Made by a program: the position numbers and the translations under genes
Origin: an uncultured Myxococcales bacterium
GTDB lineage: Bacteria > Myxococcota_A > UBA9042 > DTJE01
Assembly: GCA_937975765.1 (NCBI GenBank)
Contig: CALJUR010000060.1
Location: forward strand, 17,191-81,190
Direction of reading: 5' to 3'
DNA length: 64,000 bases
The notes under the pieces: generated by a model
The model's database searches: none
Seen by the model: only the letters and a program-made list of their open reading frames with translations
What the model was told of the DNA's origin: nothing
Part shown: piece after piece, positions 54,870 through 62,747 of the stretch
Layout: each line of letters begins with the position of its first letter
Position numbering within the stretch: the first letter of the stretch is position 1

Positions 54870-57188
54870 CTACTGGACCGGTGCCCACCCGACGATCTTC
54901 GCCTTGGACAGGCTGAAGGTCAGGCAGACCGAGGCGGCATCCCCGGGGTTCTCCTTCGACTTCGGAATGAACGTCAGGGCGCCGGTCTCGGGGTCGATGA
55001 CCTGGTGCATGTCGAACAGCAGGGCCATCGCCGACTTCGCGACGGTCAGGTACGAGCAGAAGTCCGGCTTGTCGGTCGCCGGCGCCGCGTCGCACTGGGC
55101 CTGCAGGGTGTCCAGGGCCGTCTGCAGGTCCGCCTTCGTCAGCACGCCGGACAGGACCCCGGAGTTCATCGCATAGCCGGTCGTCGTGCTGCCGTTCGTC
55201 ACCGTGCCCTCGACCTTGGCCTGCAGCAGGTTCAACTCGACGGTCACGTCCGCGGAGATCGGGAACGGCAGATGGAACCCCGCCGGCCCCCCGGCCAGTC
55301 GTCCCCCCGAGATCGTCGTCGGGTCGAAGTACATCTTCGGCAGGCAGGTCGCCGTGTCGTACGAACCCTCCTCCACGTAGAAGTCCCCGCTGGTGGCCGG
55401 CGGGGTCGCCGTCGAGCGGCCGGACAGCGCGTTCCACCGGAAGGCGGGCGCGTTCACGAAGTTCGTGACCCCGACCATCTCGAACAGGAAGGACAGATCG
55501 CCCCCGTTGACGGCGTCGGCCAGCGGCCCGTTGATCTGGCCGGCCAGGCCCTTCAGGCCGTTGTCGCCCAGGCCGTCGCCCGTGTAGTCGAAGCAGGTCG
55601 CCTTCACGATCTCGGCGTCGGCCGGCGTCTGCAGCGAGGTGATCGCGCCGGTCGGCCCCCACGACCCGGGCTTTTCCGAGGCCCAGACGCAGCGATCGAC
55701 GCACGTCCCGTTGATCTCGTTGCACACCGCGTAGCTGCCGCAGGTGCCGCACGTGCCGCCGCACCCGTCGGATCCGCACTCCCGGCTGCCGCAGATGCCG
55801 GCATTGGTGCCCCCGACACAGGCCCCCTGCATGCAGGTGTCGCCCTGCGTGCACTCGTTGCCGTCGTTGCACGCCCCGCCGAAGTCGATCCAGTCCCGGG
55901 GCGCCTGTGCCGCCCGGCACCAGTGGCAGAAGTTCAGCGGGTCGTGCTCCTGGTCCGCGTAGCAGGTATCGCCGATGAGGCAGAACCCGGTCCGGATCTG
56001 CGTCGAGCACCCGGTGTCCGGGTCGCAGGAGGCCAGGACGCAGGACGGGCCGGCGCACTGCACCGGGTCGTCGCCGAAGCACTGGCCGTTGTAGCACTGC
56101 GTGGCCGGGTACCACACCGAGCCGATGCACTCCGCCTGGACGCACGTCCCGCACGACCCGCCGCAGCCGTCGTCCCCGCACTCGCGGTTGGAGCAATCGG
56201 GCTCGCAGCCGCAGAAGCCGTTCACGCAGAACTCGCCGCCCCCGCACGGGGTGCCGTCCTCCAGCACCGTCCACTCCCCGGGGTCCTGGCCCGGGTCGCA
56301 GACGCGGCACGCGTTGCCCGGGTAGGCCACGTCTTCCACCACGCAGGCCCCGTCGATCAGGCACCTGCCTTCGTTCAGCAGGTTCCCGCAGCCGGTCTTC
56401 GCGTTGCACGAGTCCTGCGTGCACGGGATCCCGTCGTCGCAGGCGACCTTCCCGCCCCCCTCGCAGACGCCCGATCGGCACGTCCAGGACGCCGTCCATT
56501 CCAGGCCGTTGCAGGCGCCGACCTGGCACATCGTCCCGTCGGCCTCGTTGACGTGCTTGCATCCGTACCCCTTGAGGCAACTGTCGAGGGTGCAGGGATT
56601 CTGGTCGTCGCAGGTTGCCGCCGCGCCGCCCTTGCAGGTGCCGGTTTCGCAGCGATCCGAGGTGGTGCAGGGGTCGCCATCCTCGCAGGCCGCCGTGTTG
56701 GCCGCGTGCAGGCAGCCCTGCCTCGGATCGCAGGAATCGTCCGTGCAGGCCTCGCCGTCGTCGCACGACAGGACGCTGCCTCCGCCCGTGCACATCCCCC
56801 CGTTGCACTCGGGCGGCGAGGTCCAGGCGCCGCCCGCGCAGGTCCCGTCGCCGCAGGTCCCGCATTCGCCCCCGCACCCGTCCTCGCCGCACTGCTTCCC
56901 GGCACACGATCCGGAGCAGTCCTTGCAGCGGGCATCCGCGCAGCCCGACGCGCAGTCCAGGATCTTCACGCCCGCGTTGCCGCAGTCGTCGAACCAGCAG
57001 ATGGCGTCGCCGCAGCACGCCCGGTGGTCCCGAGGCGTGCACACCACTTCCGACGCCACCGCGTCGTCCCCGCCCGCCAGCGTGTCCAGGGGCGGCACGA
57101 GGGTGTCGCCCGTGATCTTCGGGTCGGACGACCCGCCGCAACCGAGCGCCAGCACGAGGAACGCGGGCACGATCCAGTTCGAACGCAT
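54870..57188 (-). CDS. Cys-rich lipoprotein with CTDC-like and CGDDGCGG repeats
   Basis: 772 aa; ATG at 57188, lipobox ALGC with Cys17. Residues about 50-560 mix five CDDGxxCTxDxC repeats and three shorter CGxDGCGGxCGTC repeats with other Cys pairs. The C-terminal 250 residues are Cys-poor: a putative domain with FDYTGDGLGDNGLKGLAGQI and SADVTVELNLLQAKVEGTV. An isolated fragment of the shorter repeat type lies at 62231-62716. No enzyme motif. Probably surface-exposed; function unknown. It is divergent from the arsenic locus, with its own promoter. Confidence 0.85.
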   Translation of the reverse strand: MRSNWIVPAFLVLALGCGGSSDPKITGDTLVPPLDTLAGGDDAVASEVVCTPRDHRACCGDAICWFDDCGNAGVKILDCASGCADARCKDCSGSCAGKQCGEDGCGGECGTCGDGTCAGGAWTSPPECNGGMCTGGGSVLSCDDGEACTDDSCDPRQGCLHAANTAACEDGDPCTTSDRCETGTCKGGAAATCDDQNPCTLDSCLKGYGCKHVNEADGTMCQVGACNGLEWTASWTCRSGVCEGGGKVACDDGIPCTQDSCNAKTGCGNLLNEGRCLIDGACVVEDVAYPGNACRVCDPGQDPGEWTVLEDGTPCGGGEFCVNGFCGCEPDCSNRECGDDGCGGSCGTCVQAECIGSVWYPATQCYNGQCFGDDPVQCAGPSCVLASCDPDTGCSTQIRTGFCLIGDTCYADQEHDPLNFCHWCRAAQAPRDWIDFGGACNDGNECTQGDTCMQGACVGGTNAGICGSRECGSDGCGGTCGTCGSYAVCNEINGTCVDRCVWASEKPGSWGPTGAITSLQTPADAEIVKATCFDYTGDGLGDNGLKGLAGQINGPLADAVNGGDLSFLFEMVGVTNFVNAPAFRWNALSGRSTATPPATSGDFYVEEGSYDTATCLPKMYFDPTTISGGRLAGGPAGFHLPFPISADVTVELNLLQAKVEGTVTNGSTTTGYAMNSGVLSGVLTKADLQTALDTLQAQCDAAPATDKPDFCSYLTVAKSAMALLFDMHQVIDPETGALTFIPKSKENPGDAASVCLTFSLSKAKIVGWAPVQ

Positions 57189-57241
57189 GGCTCTACCCCC
57201 TGATGACCCCGATCCCGGGAACCCGATGGAACGTTCGGCGG

Positions 57242-57270
57242 ATTCTAGCAGGACGGGGCTCGGCTTGCGA
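57242..57270 (-). promoter_or_regulatory. Promoter for the Cys-rich lipoprotein
   Basis: Minus-strand TCGCAA (57265-57270) and TAGAAT (57242-57247) with a 17-base spacer, about 50 bases before the ATG at 57188. Its presence argues that the ferredoxin gene starts further downstream. Confidence 0.5.
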
Positions 57271-57360
57271 GCCATCGATGCTCCCGATGACCCGGGGCGA
57301 AACGGAAGGCCGCGCCGCCATGGTGCTGCCCTGGAGGACCCTGGAGAAGGGCCGTCCCCG

Positions 57361-57624
57361 TTGCCTGGACGCCTGGAAACCCCGAAGGGTTGCGCCGTGT
57401 GCACCCAGGTCTGCCCCCACGCCGTGTTCGCCATCGAGAACCATCGCGCCGTTCTGGCCGACCGCGGTGCCTGCATGAAGTGCGGAGCGTGCGCCCGCAA
57501 CTGCGAGCCGGGAGCGATCCAGGTCCGGGCCGGCGTGGGATGCGCGGCCGGCGTCCTGGCCGGGCTGCTGGCGGGGACCGGACCGACGTGCGACTGCTCG
57601 GGCAGTTCTTCCTCCTGCTGCTGA
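57361..57624 (+). CDS. HgcB-like 4Fe-4S ferredoxin with Cys-rich tail
   Basis: About 87 aa if it starts at TTG 57361 (GGAGAAGG upstream); an ATG at 57226 in the same frame overlaps the opposing promoter. VCPHAVFAIENHRAVLADRGACMKCGACARNC... then AIQVRAGVGCAAGV closely recalls HgcB, the ferredoxin partner of mercury methylation. Cluster II has all four Cys; cluster I shows only C-x2-C-x3-CP, so the first ligand of CxxCxxCxxxCP is missing or was lost by a frameshift. It ends CDCSGSSSSCC, a possible metal-binding tail. No hgcA is visible. Its place before arsR suggests a redox role in arsenic handling (inference). Confidence 0.65.
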   Translation: MPGRLETPKGCAVCTQVCPHAVFAIENHRAVLADRGACMKCGACARNCEPGAIQVRAGVGCAAGVLAGLLAGTGPTCDCSGSSSSCC

Positions 57625-57654
57625 TCCTGTTCTCCTCCGCTTGATCATCGGCAC

Positions 57655-57683
57655 TTGCAAACAACCGCCCAGACGGTTATAAA
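57655..57683 (+). promoter_or_regulatory. Ars promoter with embedded operator-like inverted repeat
   Basis: TTGCAA (57655-57660) and TATAAA (57678-57683), spacer exactly 17. The spacer holds the inverted repeat AACCG-CCCAGA-CGGTT (57663-57678), well placed for ArsR to block polymerase until arsenite binds. The arsR ATG lies about 38 bases downstream. Confidence 0.65.
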
Positions 57684-57720
57684 CAACTCCGGCCCGGGCG
57701 ACCGCCCCATGGAGGTCCCG

Positions 57721-58098
57721 ATGCGGAACCTGTCCGACATCTTCAAGGCCCTGTCCGACGAGACGCGTCTCCAGATGCTGGCGCTGCTGCTGCGGCGAGG
57801 CGAACTGTGCGTCTGCGACTTCGTGGAGGCGCTGGGGATCACCCAGTCCAAGGCGTCGCGGCACCTGCGGTACCTGGCGCACGCCGGAATGGCCACCGAT
57901 CGCCGGGAGGCGGTGTGGGTCTTCTACCGCATCCCCGTTCAGCCCGCGCCCGAGCCGGCGGCCGTGCTGGCCGCGCTCCGGCCCGTGCTGGCCGCCTGCG
58001 ACATCAGCGCGGTGGAGAAGCGGCTCGATGCGTGGCTGTGTTCCAAGACGACCTCGGGGGCCTGCCGAAGCGCGGCACCCCGGCCGGCCCTGGGTTGA
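57721..58098 (+). CDS. arsR: ArsR-family arsenite-responsive repressor
   Basis: 125 aa from ATG at 57721 (GGAGGT upstream). Winged HTH with the arsenic-sensing ELCVCDFVEAL motif (Cys30 and Cys32) in the recognition region, followed by QSKASRHLRYLAHAGM. The repressor leaves DNA when As(III) or Sb(III) binds. First of a run arsR-acr3-peptide-arsF-arsG. The C-terminal 30 residues are variable and contain two further Cys. Confidence 0.93.
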   Translation: MRNLSDIFKALSDETRLQMLALLLRRGELCVCDFVEALGITQSKASRHLRYLAHAGMATDRREAVWVFYRIPVQPAPEPAAVLAALRPVLAACDISAVEKRLDAWLCSKTTSGACRSAAPRPALG

Positions 58099-58108
58099 GG
58101 AGGAAGAC

Positions 58109-59197
58109 ATGAGCACGGGCGTGCACCACGGAGTCGTCAAGCAGTTGTCGTTCCTGGACCGGTACCTGACCCTGTGGATCTTCCTGGCCATGGCCGCCGG
58201 GGTGGGGTCGTTCTACGTGTTCCCGGACATCGTGCCCTTCCTGAACCGGTTCAGCGTCGGCACCACGTCCATCCCGATCGCGGTCGGGCTCATCCTGATG
58301 ATGTACCCGCCGCTGGCGAAGGTCCGCTACGAGGAGATGGGGCCGGTCTTCCGCAACTGGAGGGTCCTGCTGCTGTCGCTGGCCCAGAACTGGATCGTCG
58401 GCCCGATCCTGATGTTCGGGCTGGCGGTGCTGTTCCTGGGGGACCAACCGGAGTACATGGTCGGGCTGATCCTGATCGGCCTGGCCCGCTGCATCGCGAT
58501 GGTCATCGTCTGGAACGAACTGGCGAAGGGCGACTCCGAGTACTGCGCCGGGCTGGTCGCGCTGAACTCCGTGTTCCAGGTGCTGTTCTACTCGGTGTAC
58601 GCCTGGGTGTTCATCACCGTGGTGCCCCGGTGGCTGGGTCTCCCGGGGACCGAGGTGAACATCACCATCGGCGAGATTGCGAAGAGCGTCTTCATCTACC
58701 TGGGGATCCCGTTCATCGCCGGCATCGTGACGCGCTTCAGCCTGATCTCGCTGAAGGGCAAGGAGTGGTACCACTCGAAGTTCATCCCGAAGATCAGCCC
58801 GATCACCCTGGTCGCCCTGCTGTTCACGATCGTGGTGATGTTCAGCCTGAAGGGCGAGAAGATCGTCGAAGTCCCGCTGGACGTCGTCCGCATCGCGATC
58901 CCGCTGCTGATCTACTTCGTCGTGATGTTCCTGGTGTCGTTCTGGATGTCCAAGAAGGTCGGCGCGTCATACGGCCAGGCCACGACCCTGTCCTTCACCG
59001 CGTCGTCCAACAACTTCGAGCTGGCCATCGCCGTCGCGGTGGCAACGTTCGGGATCAACCACGGCGCGGCCTTCGCCGCGGTCATCGGTCCCCTGGTCGA
59101 GGTGCCGGCGCTGATCGGGCTGGTGAACGTGTCCCTGTGGATCCGGGGCAAGTGGTTCAAGGACGAGGCGCGGGGCGCGGTCGGCCTGGGCGGATAG
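58109..59197 (+). CDS. acr3: Arsenite efflux permease ACR3
   Basis: 362 aa; ATG behind GAGGAGGAAG, 10 bases after arsR. Ten membrane segments. Essential residues are in place: Cys128 in GLARCIAMVIVWNEL, and the conserved Glu in TASSNNFELAIAVAVATFG. It exports As(OH)3 with the proton motive force. It ends with a short cytoplasmic tail. The next gene begins 35 bases later. Confidence 0.96.
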   Translation: MSTGVHHGVVKQLSFLDRYLTLWIFLAMAAGVGSFYVFPDIVPFLNRFSVGTTSIPIAVGLILMMYPPLAKVRYEEMGPVFRNWRVLLLSLAQNWIVGPILMFGLAVLFLGDQPEYMVGLILIGLARCIAMVIVWNELAKGDSEYCAGLVALNSVFQVLFYSVYAWVFITVVPRWLGLPGTEVNITIGEIAKSVFIYLGIPFIAGIVTRFSLISLKGKEWYHSKFIPKISPITLVALLFTIVVMFSLKGEKIVEVPLDVVRIAIPLLIYFVVMFLVSFWMSKKVGASYGQATTLSFTASSNNFELAIAVAVATFGINHGAAFAAVIGPLVEVPALIGLVNVSLWIRGKWFKDEARGAVGLGG

Positions 59198-59232
59198 CGG
59201 ATCGGAGCAGCGGCGCCGCCGTGGAGGAATCG

Positions 59233-59487
59233 ATGATGGACAAGGTGAACGAGCCGAAGCCGAAGAAGAAGGGCTTCTTTGCCCTCCTGAAGGCATCGAT
59301 GGAGAAGAGCAGCGAGGGCTGCGGTCCCGAGTGCGGCTGCCATGCGGCGCCGCCTCCGAAGGTACCGGTCCCCCCGGAGGCCGGGAAGCCGATGGCCGAG
59401 AAGAAGAACCCGCCAGCCCAGGGGTCGTGCTGCGGCGGCGGAACCGAGCCGACCACGCCGGGCAGCGGCGGATGTTGCGGTGGGTGA
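59233..59487 (+). CDS. Small Cys-rich peptide of the ars operon
   Basis: 84 aa from ATG at 59233 (or 59236), GGAGG 6 bases upstream. A basic N-terminal helix (KPKKKGFFALLKASMEKSSEG), then CGPECGC, a Pro-rich linker, then GSCCGGG and GGCCGG at the end: seven cysteines, four in adjacent pairs. Vicinal Cys pairs bind As(III). It lies between acr3 and arsF-like. It could be an arsenic chaperone analogous to ArsD, or the ArsE component expected before ArsF; neither is shown. Confidence 0.75.
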   Translation: MMDKVNEPKPKKKGFFALLKASMEKSSEGCGPECGCHAAPPPKVPVPPEAGKPMAEKKNPPAQGSCCGGGTEPTTPGSGGCCGG

Positions 59488-59539
59488 GCCAGGATCCGCA
59501 CGGCCCCGTGGTGGACGGGCGCGGAAGGAGGACAGCGTC

Positions 59540-60049
59540 GTGAAGTCCAAGACGATCGTGACGGTGCTGCTGCTGGGGTTTGTCGCCGCAGCCGCCGTGT
59601 TCCTGGTCCTGAAGGAGACGCAGAGCGCCGCGGTCGGAGACCCCGCGACCCCGACCGGGACCGCGGCGGTCGTTGCAGCCACGGCGCCTGTTCCCGAGCC
59701 GAACGCGCTGCCGCGGAAGTTGACGGTGTACTACGTGCACGGCACGAAGCGGTGCAACACGTGCCGCGCCATCGAGAGCCAGGCGAAGCAGGCCCTCGAC
59801 GACGGCTTCCCCGAGGCGCTGATGACGGGGCGGCTGGAGTGGCAATCCGTGAACGCCGACGAGCCCGCGAACGAACACTTCTACAAGGACTTCGAACTGA
59901 CCGGCAGCAGCCTGCTGATGGTGGACTTCGCGGACGGCCGGCAGACCCGCTTCAAGAACCTCGGGAAGATCTGGGACCTGGCGGCCGACCCGCCGGCGTA
60001 TATCGCCTACGTGCAGTCCGAGGTGAAGCCCTGGCTGGAGGCGCCGTGA
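59540..60049 (+). CDS. arsF: ArsF-family thioredoxin-like protein
   Basis: 169 aa from GTG at 59540 (GGAGGA upstream). An N-terminal membrane anchor (about 5-25), a linker, then a thioredoxin-like domain with GTKRCNTCRAIESQA (CxxC about 76-79) and ELTGSSLLMVDFADG. It matches proteins annotated as ArsF-family nitroreductase subunit of the ArsEFG system, which reduces and exports aromatic arsenicals. The stop overlaps the arsG start (TGATG). Confidence 0.8.
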   Translation: MKSKTIVTVLLLGFVAAAAVFLVLKETQSAAVGDPATPTGTAAVVAATAPVPEPNALPRKLTVYYVHGTKRCNTCRAIESQAKQALDDGFPEALMTGRLEWQSVNADEPANEHFYKDFELTGSSLLMVDFADGRQTRFKNLGKIWDLAADPPAYIAYVQSEVKPWLEAP

Positions 60050-60188
60050 TGGAATTCCTGCTGGCCGCGTTCTCGGCCCTCTGGCTGGGGGTGCTGACGT
60101 CCATCAGCCCCTGCCCCCTGGCCACCAACATCGCCGCGATGACCTACGTGGGCCGCCGGATGGACAGGGGACTGAAGGACGTCTTCAT
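60049..60188 (+). pseudogene. arsG: Truncated ArsG-family permease
   Basis: MEFLLAAFSALWLGVLTSIS then CPLATNIAAMTYVGRRM is the start of an ArsG/CcdA-like membrane transporter, normally over 200 residues with several more membrane spans. Recognisable sequence stops at about codon 47 (60188), and the frame then reads unrelated sequence to 60564. The break marks the left edge of the second mobile-element zone. The efflux half of the presumed ArsEFG-type path is therefore lost at this locus. Confidence 0.75.
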
Positions 60189-60203
60189 GCGAGGGAGGGT
60201 CGG

Positions 60204-60494
60204 ATGGAACCAACCAATTTCTTCGAGGGTCGTGTTCCAGAGTTGGCGGTGGCAGACGTCCTGCGTGTGGTCGCATCGATGCCCAACCGGCGAAGCCAGC
60301 GCCGGGACGGGGACTTACATGGGCAGTTCGACTTCTGGTTTGATGGTGGTGCCGCACGAATCAATACTGGCTTCATGGTTCTGGTGCTCGCAGATGGCAC
60401 CCAGGTGCACGTCTGCGGCCCCATCTCCTGGCTGTCCCTGTCTATCGAGTTCCCCGACGGGCGAAGAGTCTCGGTCGAGCAGGCTCAGCAGTGA
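60204..60494 (+). CDS. Small hypothetical protein downstream of the arsG break
   Basis: 96 aa; ATG with a strong GAGGGAGGG ribosome site. The sequence is balanced, with a beta-rich half (GQFDFWFDGGAARINTGFM, LVLADGTQVHVCG, LSLSIEFPDGRRVSV). No signal peptide and no known motif. GC content is below that of the chromosome, which suggests transfer with the island. Function unknown. Confidence 0.6.
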   Translation: MEPTNFFEGRVPELAVADVLRVVASMPNRRSQRRDGDLHGQFDFWFDGGAARINTGFMVLVLADGTQVHVCGPISWLSLSIEFPDGRRVSVEQAQQ

Positions 60495-60566
60495 CCGGGC
60501 CCGCGAGCACGGGGGGCACCGCCCCGGGACGATCCCGCCCGATGTCATCGCCGCGATCGTTTGAGT

Positions 60567-61054
60567 TTGAGGAACACGCCGTAGAAGATGCGCCCGGGGA
60601 GGACAAAAAGGGCTACAGAGGGCAGCCAGATCGAATGTAACCGCATCCACGCTTCACCCACACAGAATCCCCGGGTCCTTTGTCACCATCGCCTCTTCTC
60701 TCGCAGATCTTTGTTCTGGAATCGAAGCAGTCGCCCTCCTCGGCGTAGAAGCATCGCTTGCTGGTGAAGAGATTGGATGTGCCAACGACTTTTGTAATTT
60801 CAACACGGATCGAGTCCGAACCAGCCTTTTCGACAACGCCGCAGAACCCGTTGCCGCTTTCGGCCATACCCACTCGCTGACCCACCTTCCACGAGCGACC
60901 CTTGGCAACGGCCACCGAGTCAACAAGAACGGAGCCGACCAGAAGCAGCGCGACCAGTACCAACAACTTCATACTTTTCCCCTCCAACTTCTTGGTTGTG
61001 TCCCAAGTGCTTGTACACCAAACCAAGACCGAGAGGAAGGTTCTCTTGATCATC
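60567..61054. repeat. Duplicated gene cassette, copy 2
   Basis: About 488 bases, the partner of 44552-45056. On its left it cuts a small reading frame right after PPDVIAAI (TGA at 60562-60564), and on its right it cuts the HTH gene at 61055. Both edges therefore coincide with gene breaks. Confidence 0.8.
60613..60972 (-). CDS. Small exported Cys-containing protein, cassette copy 2
   Basis: 119 aa from ATG at 60972 (GGAGGGG upstream). Signal peptide, then a mature domain of about 95 residues with six cysteines, all shared with the copy at 44615-44974. Differences are few (for example GTSNLFTSKRCFYAEEGDC against GTSNVFSGKRCFYAPEGDC). The frame is intact. No known family; possibly a secreted accessory protein carried by the cassette. 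Confidence 0.75.
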   Translation of the reverse strand: MKLLVLVALLLVGSVLVDSVAVAKGRSWKVGQRVGMAESGNGFCGVVEKAGSDSIRVEITKVVGTSNLFTSKRCFYAEEGDCFDSRTKICERRGDGDKGPGDSVWVKRGCGYIRSGCPL

Positions 61055-61177
61055 ACTGCGGTAGATCTTGGCGAGCGCCACGCCCGAGATCCCATACCTG
61101 CGCGCCAGCCTGTCGACCGGCTCGGACCAGACCAGCTTGTACATGTCAGCGCGCTTCAGGACGATTTCGGTCGCCAT
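61055..61177 (-). pseudogene. HTH protein N-terminus cut by cassette copy 2
   Basis: ATG at 61177 (GGAGGGC upstream). About 41 residues: EIVLKRADMYKLVWSEPVDR then LARRYGISGVALAKIYR, the start of a common HTH protein whose next residues are normally a basic and Pro-rich stretch. The frame leaves homology exactly at the cassette boundary. Confidence 0.6.
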
Positions 61178-61373
61178 CTTGCCCTCCATCAGCCCCACGG
61201 ATCGTAGTGCGCCGGCCGGGAAACGCGCCTGGGGGACCTGGGCGGCATGGCGGATGATGCCTATCTGAAGGCCTGCGCAGAACCGCGTGCGGCAGGAAAC
61301 ACCAGGACCGTGACGACGAGGACCATGGCCACCAGGCGAAATTACTGGAAGGCCCTTGCGCGGGCGGCGAAGT

Positions 61374-61445
61374 GGTGGCACGTACACCTACGACAGTCTC
61401 GAAGCCCTGTGGTCCGCGATCCAGCGCATCCGGCGCGAACTCTAG
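61374..61445 (+). pseudogene. gpW-like phage head-tail joining protein, C-terminal fragment
   Basis: GGTYTYDSLEALWSAIQRIRREL then TAG resembles the C-terminal end of lambda gpW-type proteins. The 5' part is missing; 61178-61373 shows no other gene. The portal gene fragment starts 50 bases later, the phage order. Confidence 0.5.
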
Positions 61446-61495
61446 GGCCGGCGGAAGTTCCGCAGCGGGACCGCCGGCTACCGGAGGTTCCCGTG

Positions 61496-61921
61496 ATGGG
61501 ACGGGTCCGCGATGCCTGGCACGCCCTCGTGGGGACTCGCGACGCGACGCCACTCCCGGTTCGTGGCCGGCACGCCTACGACGGAGCCTCGTCCGGGGCT
61601 CGCACGGACGGCTGGCAGGCGATCGGCACGTCCGCGAACGCCGAGGTCGGCCAGTCCCTCGATTCCCTGCGCAACCGCGCCCGGGACCTGGTCCGCAACA
61701 ACGCCTGGGCCCGCCGCGCCATTGACGCCCTCGTCTCGAACCTGGTCGGCACGGGCCTGCGCCCCATCCCCGCGACCGGCGACAAGGCGCTCGACCGCAC
61801 GCTCCTCGACCTGTGGGAGGCATGGGGCCGGGCGTGCTACCCGCTGTCGCGCATGCGGGACTTGGTTGTCGATGTCTGCAAGGCTGCAAAAGTGAATGGG
61901 GAGTGCCAATCCGGGTTGTGA
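61496..61921 (+). pseudogene. Lambda-type portal protein, N-terminal fragment
   Basis: ATG at 61496 (GGAGG upstream). About 135 residues match the portal N-terminus: RGRHAYDGASSG, LRNRARDLVRNNAWARRAID, ALVSNLVGTGLRPIP, LWEAWGRACYP and KVNGE. Portal proteins are usually around 500 aa. The sequence ends abruptly near 61897, where it joins an integrase fragment in another frame. Confidence 0.7.
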
Positions 61922-62133
61922 ACCCCCACGGGTTGCGCGGCACGCACGCAACGTTGCTCCGGGTCCTCCTGGGCCGGGGGATCGGGGACATTGCAGAGGC
62001 GTTGCGCCAGGGAGACAAAGGCCGGACGGCGGTGCGGCACTACGTTGGGGCATCTGAACGGCGCCAATCCCTTACGGTAGCCGACTCCCTGGCCGAAGGC
62101 CCGCCGCCGTTATACGTGGTTTCGGGAGCATGA
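61907..62133 (+). pseudogene. Tyrosine recombinase (integrase), C-terminal fragment
   Basis: About 65 recognisable residues: VVNPHGLRGTHATLLRVLLG (the HxxR box) and AVRHYVGASERR (the catalytic Tyr). The catalytic core upstream is missing and replaced by portal sequence. A fused remnant of phage integrase, in a different frame from the portal piece. Nothing else is seen up to 62230. Confidence 0.65.
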
Positions 62134-62230
62134 CGGGACAGGACCCGGCGCGCGCTACGGCCATGATCCTGGAGGCCCCGGCTCGGGTGAATGCGATTCA
62201 CATGAATGAGCGGGGACAGGGCTGCGGCCG

Positions 62231-62716
62231 TCAGAGACAGCCCGTGCTGGTTTCGCTGAACCTCTGGCAGGTGGTGTTCGGACTGCAGCATCCTCGGATG
62301 TAACTGGTATTGCAGGAAGTCCAGTTGCCTTCGCACGAGCAGGCGCCCGCGGTGTCCCCGTCGGGTGTGGTCCAGTGGTAGCACGTCGAGCCGGGTCCTC
62401 CGTCCCAGGCACAGGGCATCCAGTTCACTTCCATGCAGCCGGAGTCGCCTTCGGTGAAGCCGCCGTTCTGCGAGAGGCCGTCGGGCGAGCAGGGGTCTGC
62501 CTCCCAGTCCACCTCGGGACATGCCGAGCAGGCTCCGTCGAAGCACCCCTCGGAATCTCCGCAGGCGCCGCAAGTGCCACCGCACCCGTTGCGTCCGCAG
62601 AGCTTGTCCACGCAATCGGGCACGCAACACTGAGTGCCCAAGCAGACGGCCTCGCTGTTCGGGCAGGGGCCGCACTCGCCCCCGCAGCCGTCGTCGCCGC
62701 ATTCCTTGTTCACCTC
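62231..62716 (-). pseudogene. Cys-rich lipoprotein, C-terminal fragment
   Basis: About 160 residues. Two CGxxGCGGxCGxC repeats at the N-terminal end, like those in 54870-57188, then a Cys-containing region (DPCSPDGLSQNGGF, CYHWTTPDGDTAGACSCEGN, CSPNTTCQRF). No signal peptide or stalk; homology to the family starts at about 62716 without a start codon. Probably a broken paralogue at the island edge. Confidence 0.55.
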
Positions 62717-62747
62717 CGCACTAAGGCGCGCCATCCGGCCCGCCGAT

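Noticed and set aside
51843..57203. 1786-codon plus-strand frame
   Set aside because: Runs antisense through comEC and the Cys-rich lipoprotein; low-complexity Arg/Gly/Ala translation.
57226..57360. N-terminal extension of the ferredoxin from ATG 57226
   Set aside because: It would overlap the opposing lipoprotein's promoter, has no ferredoxin-like sequence and no ribosome site.
61247..61495. Coding region upstream of the portal fragment (MADDAYLKACAEP...)
   Set aside because: No recognisable sequence, no ribosome site, and a different frame from the gpW fragment; probably chance read-through into the portal frame.
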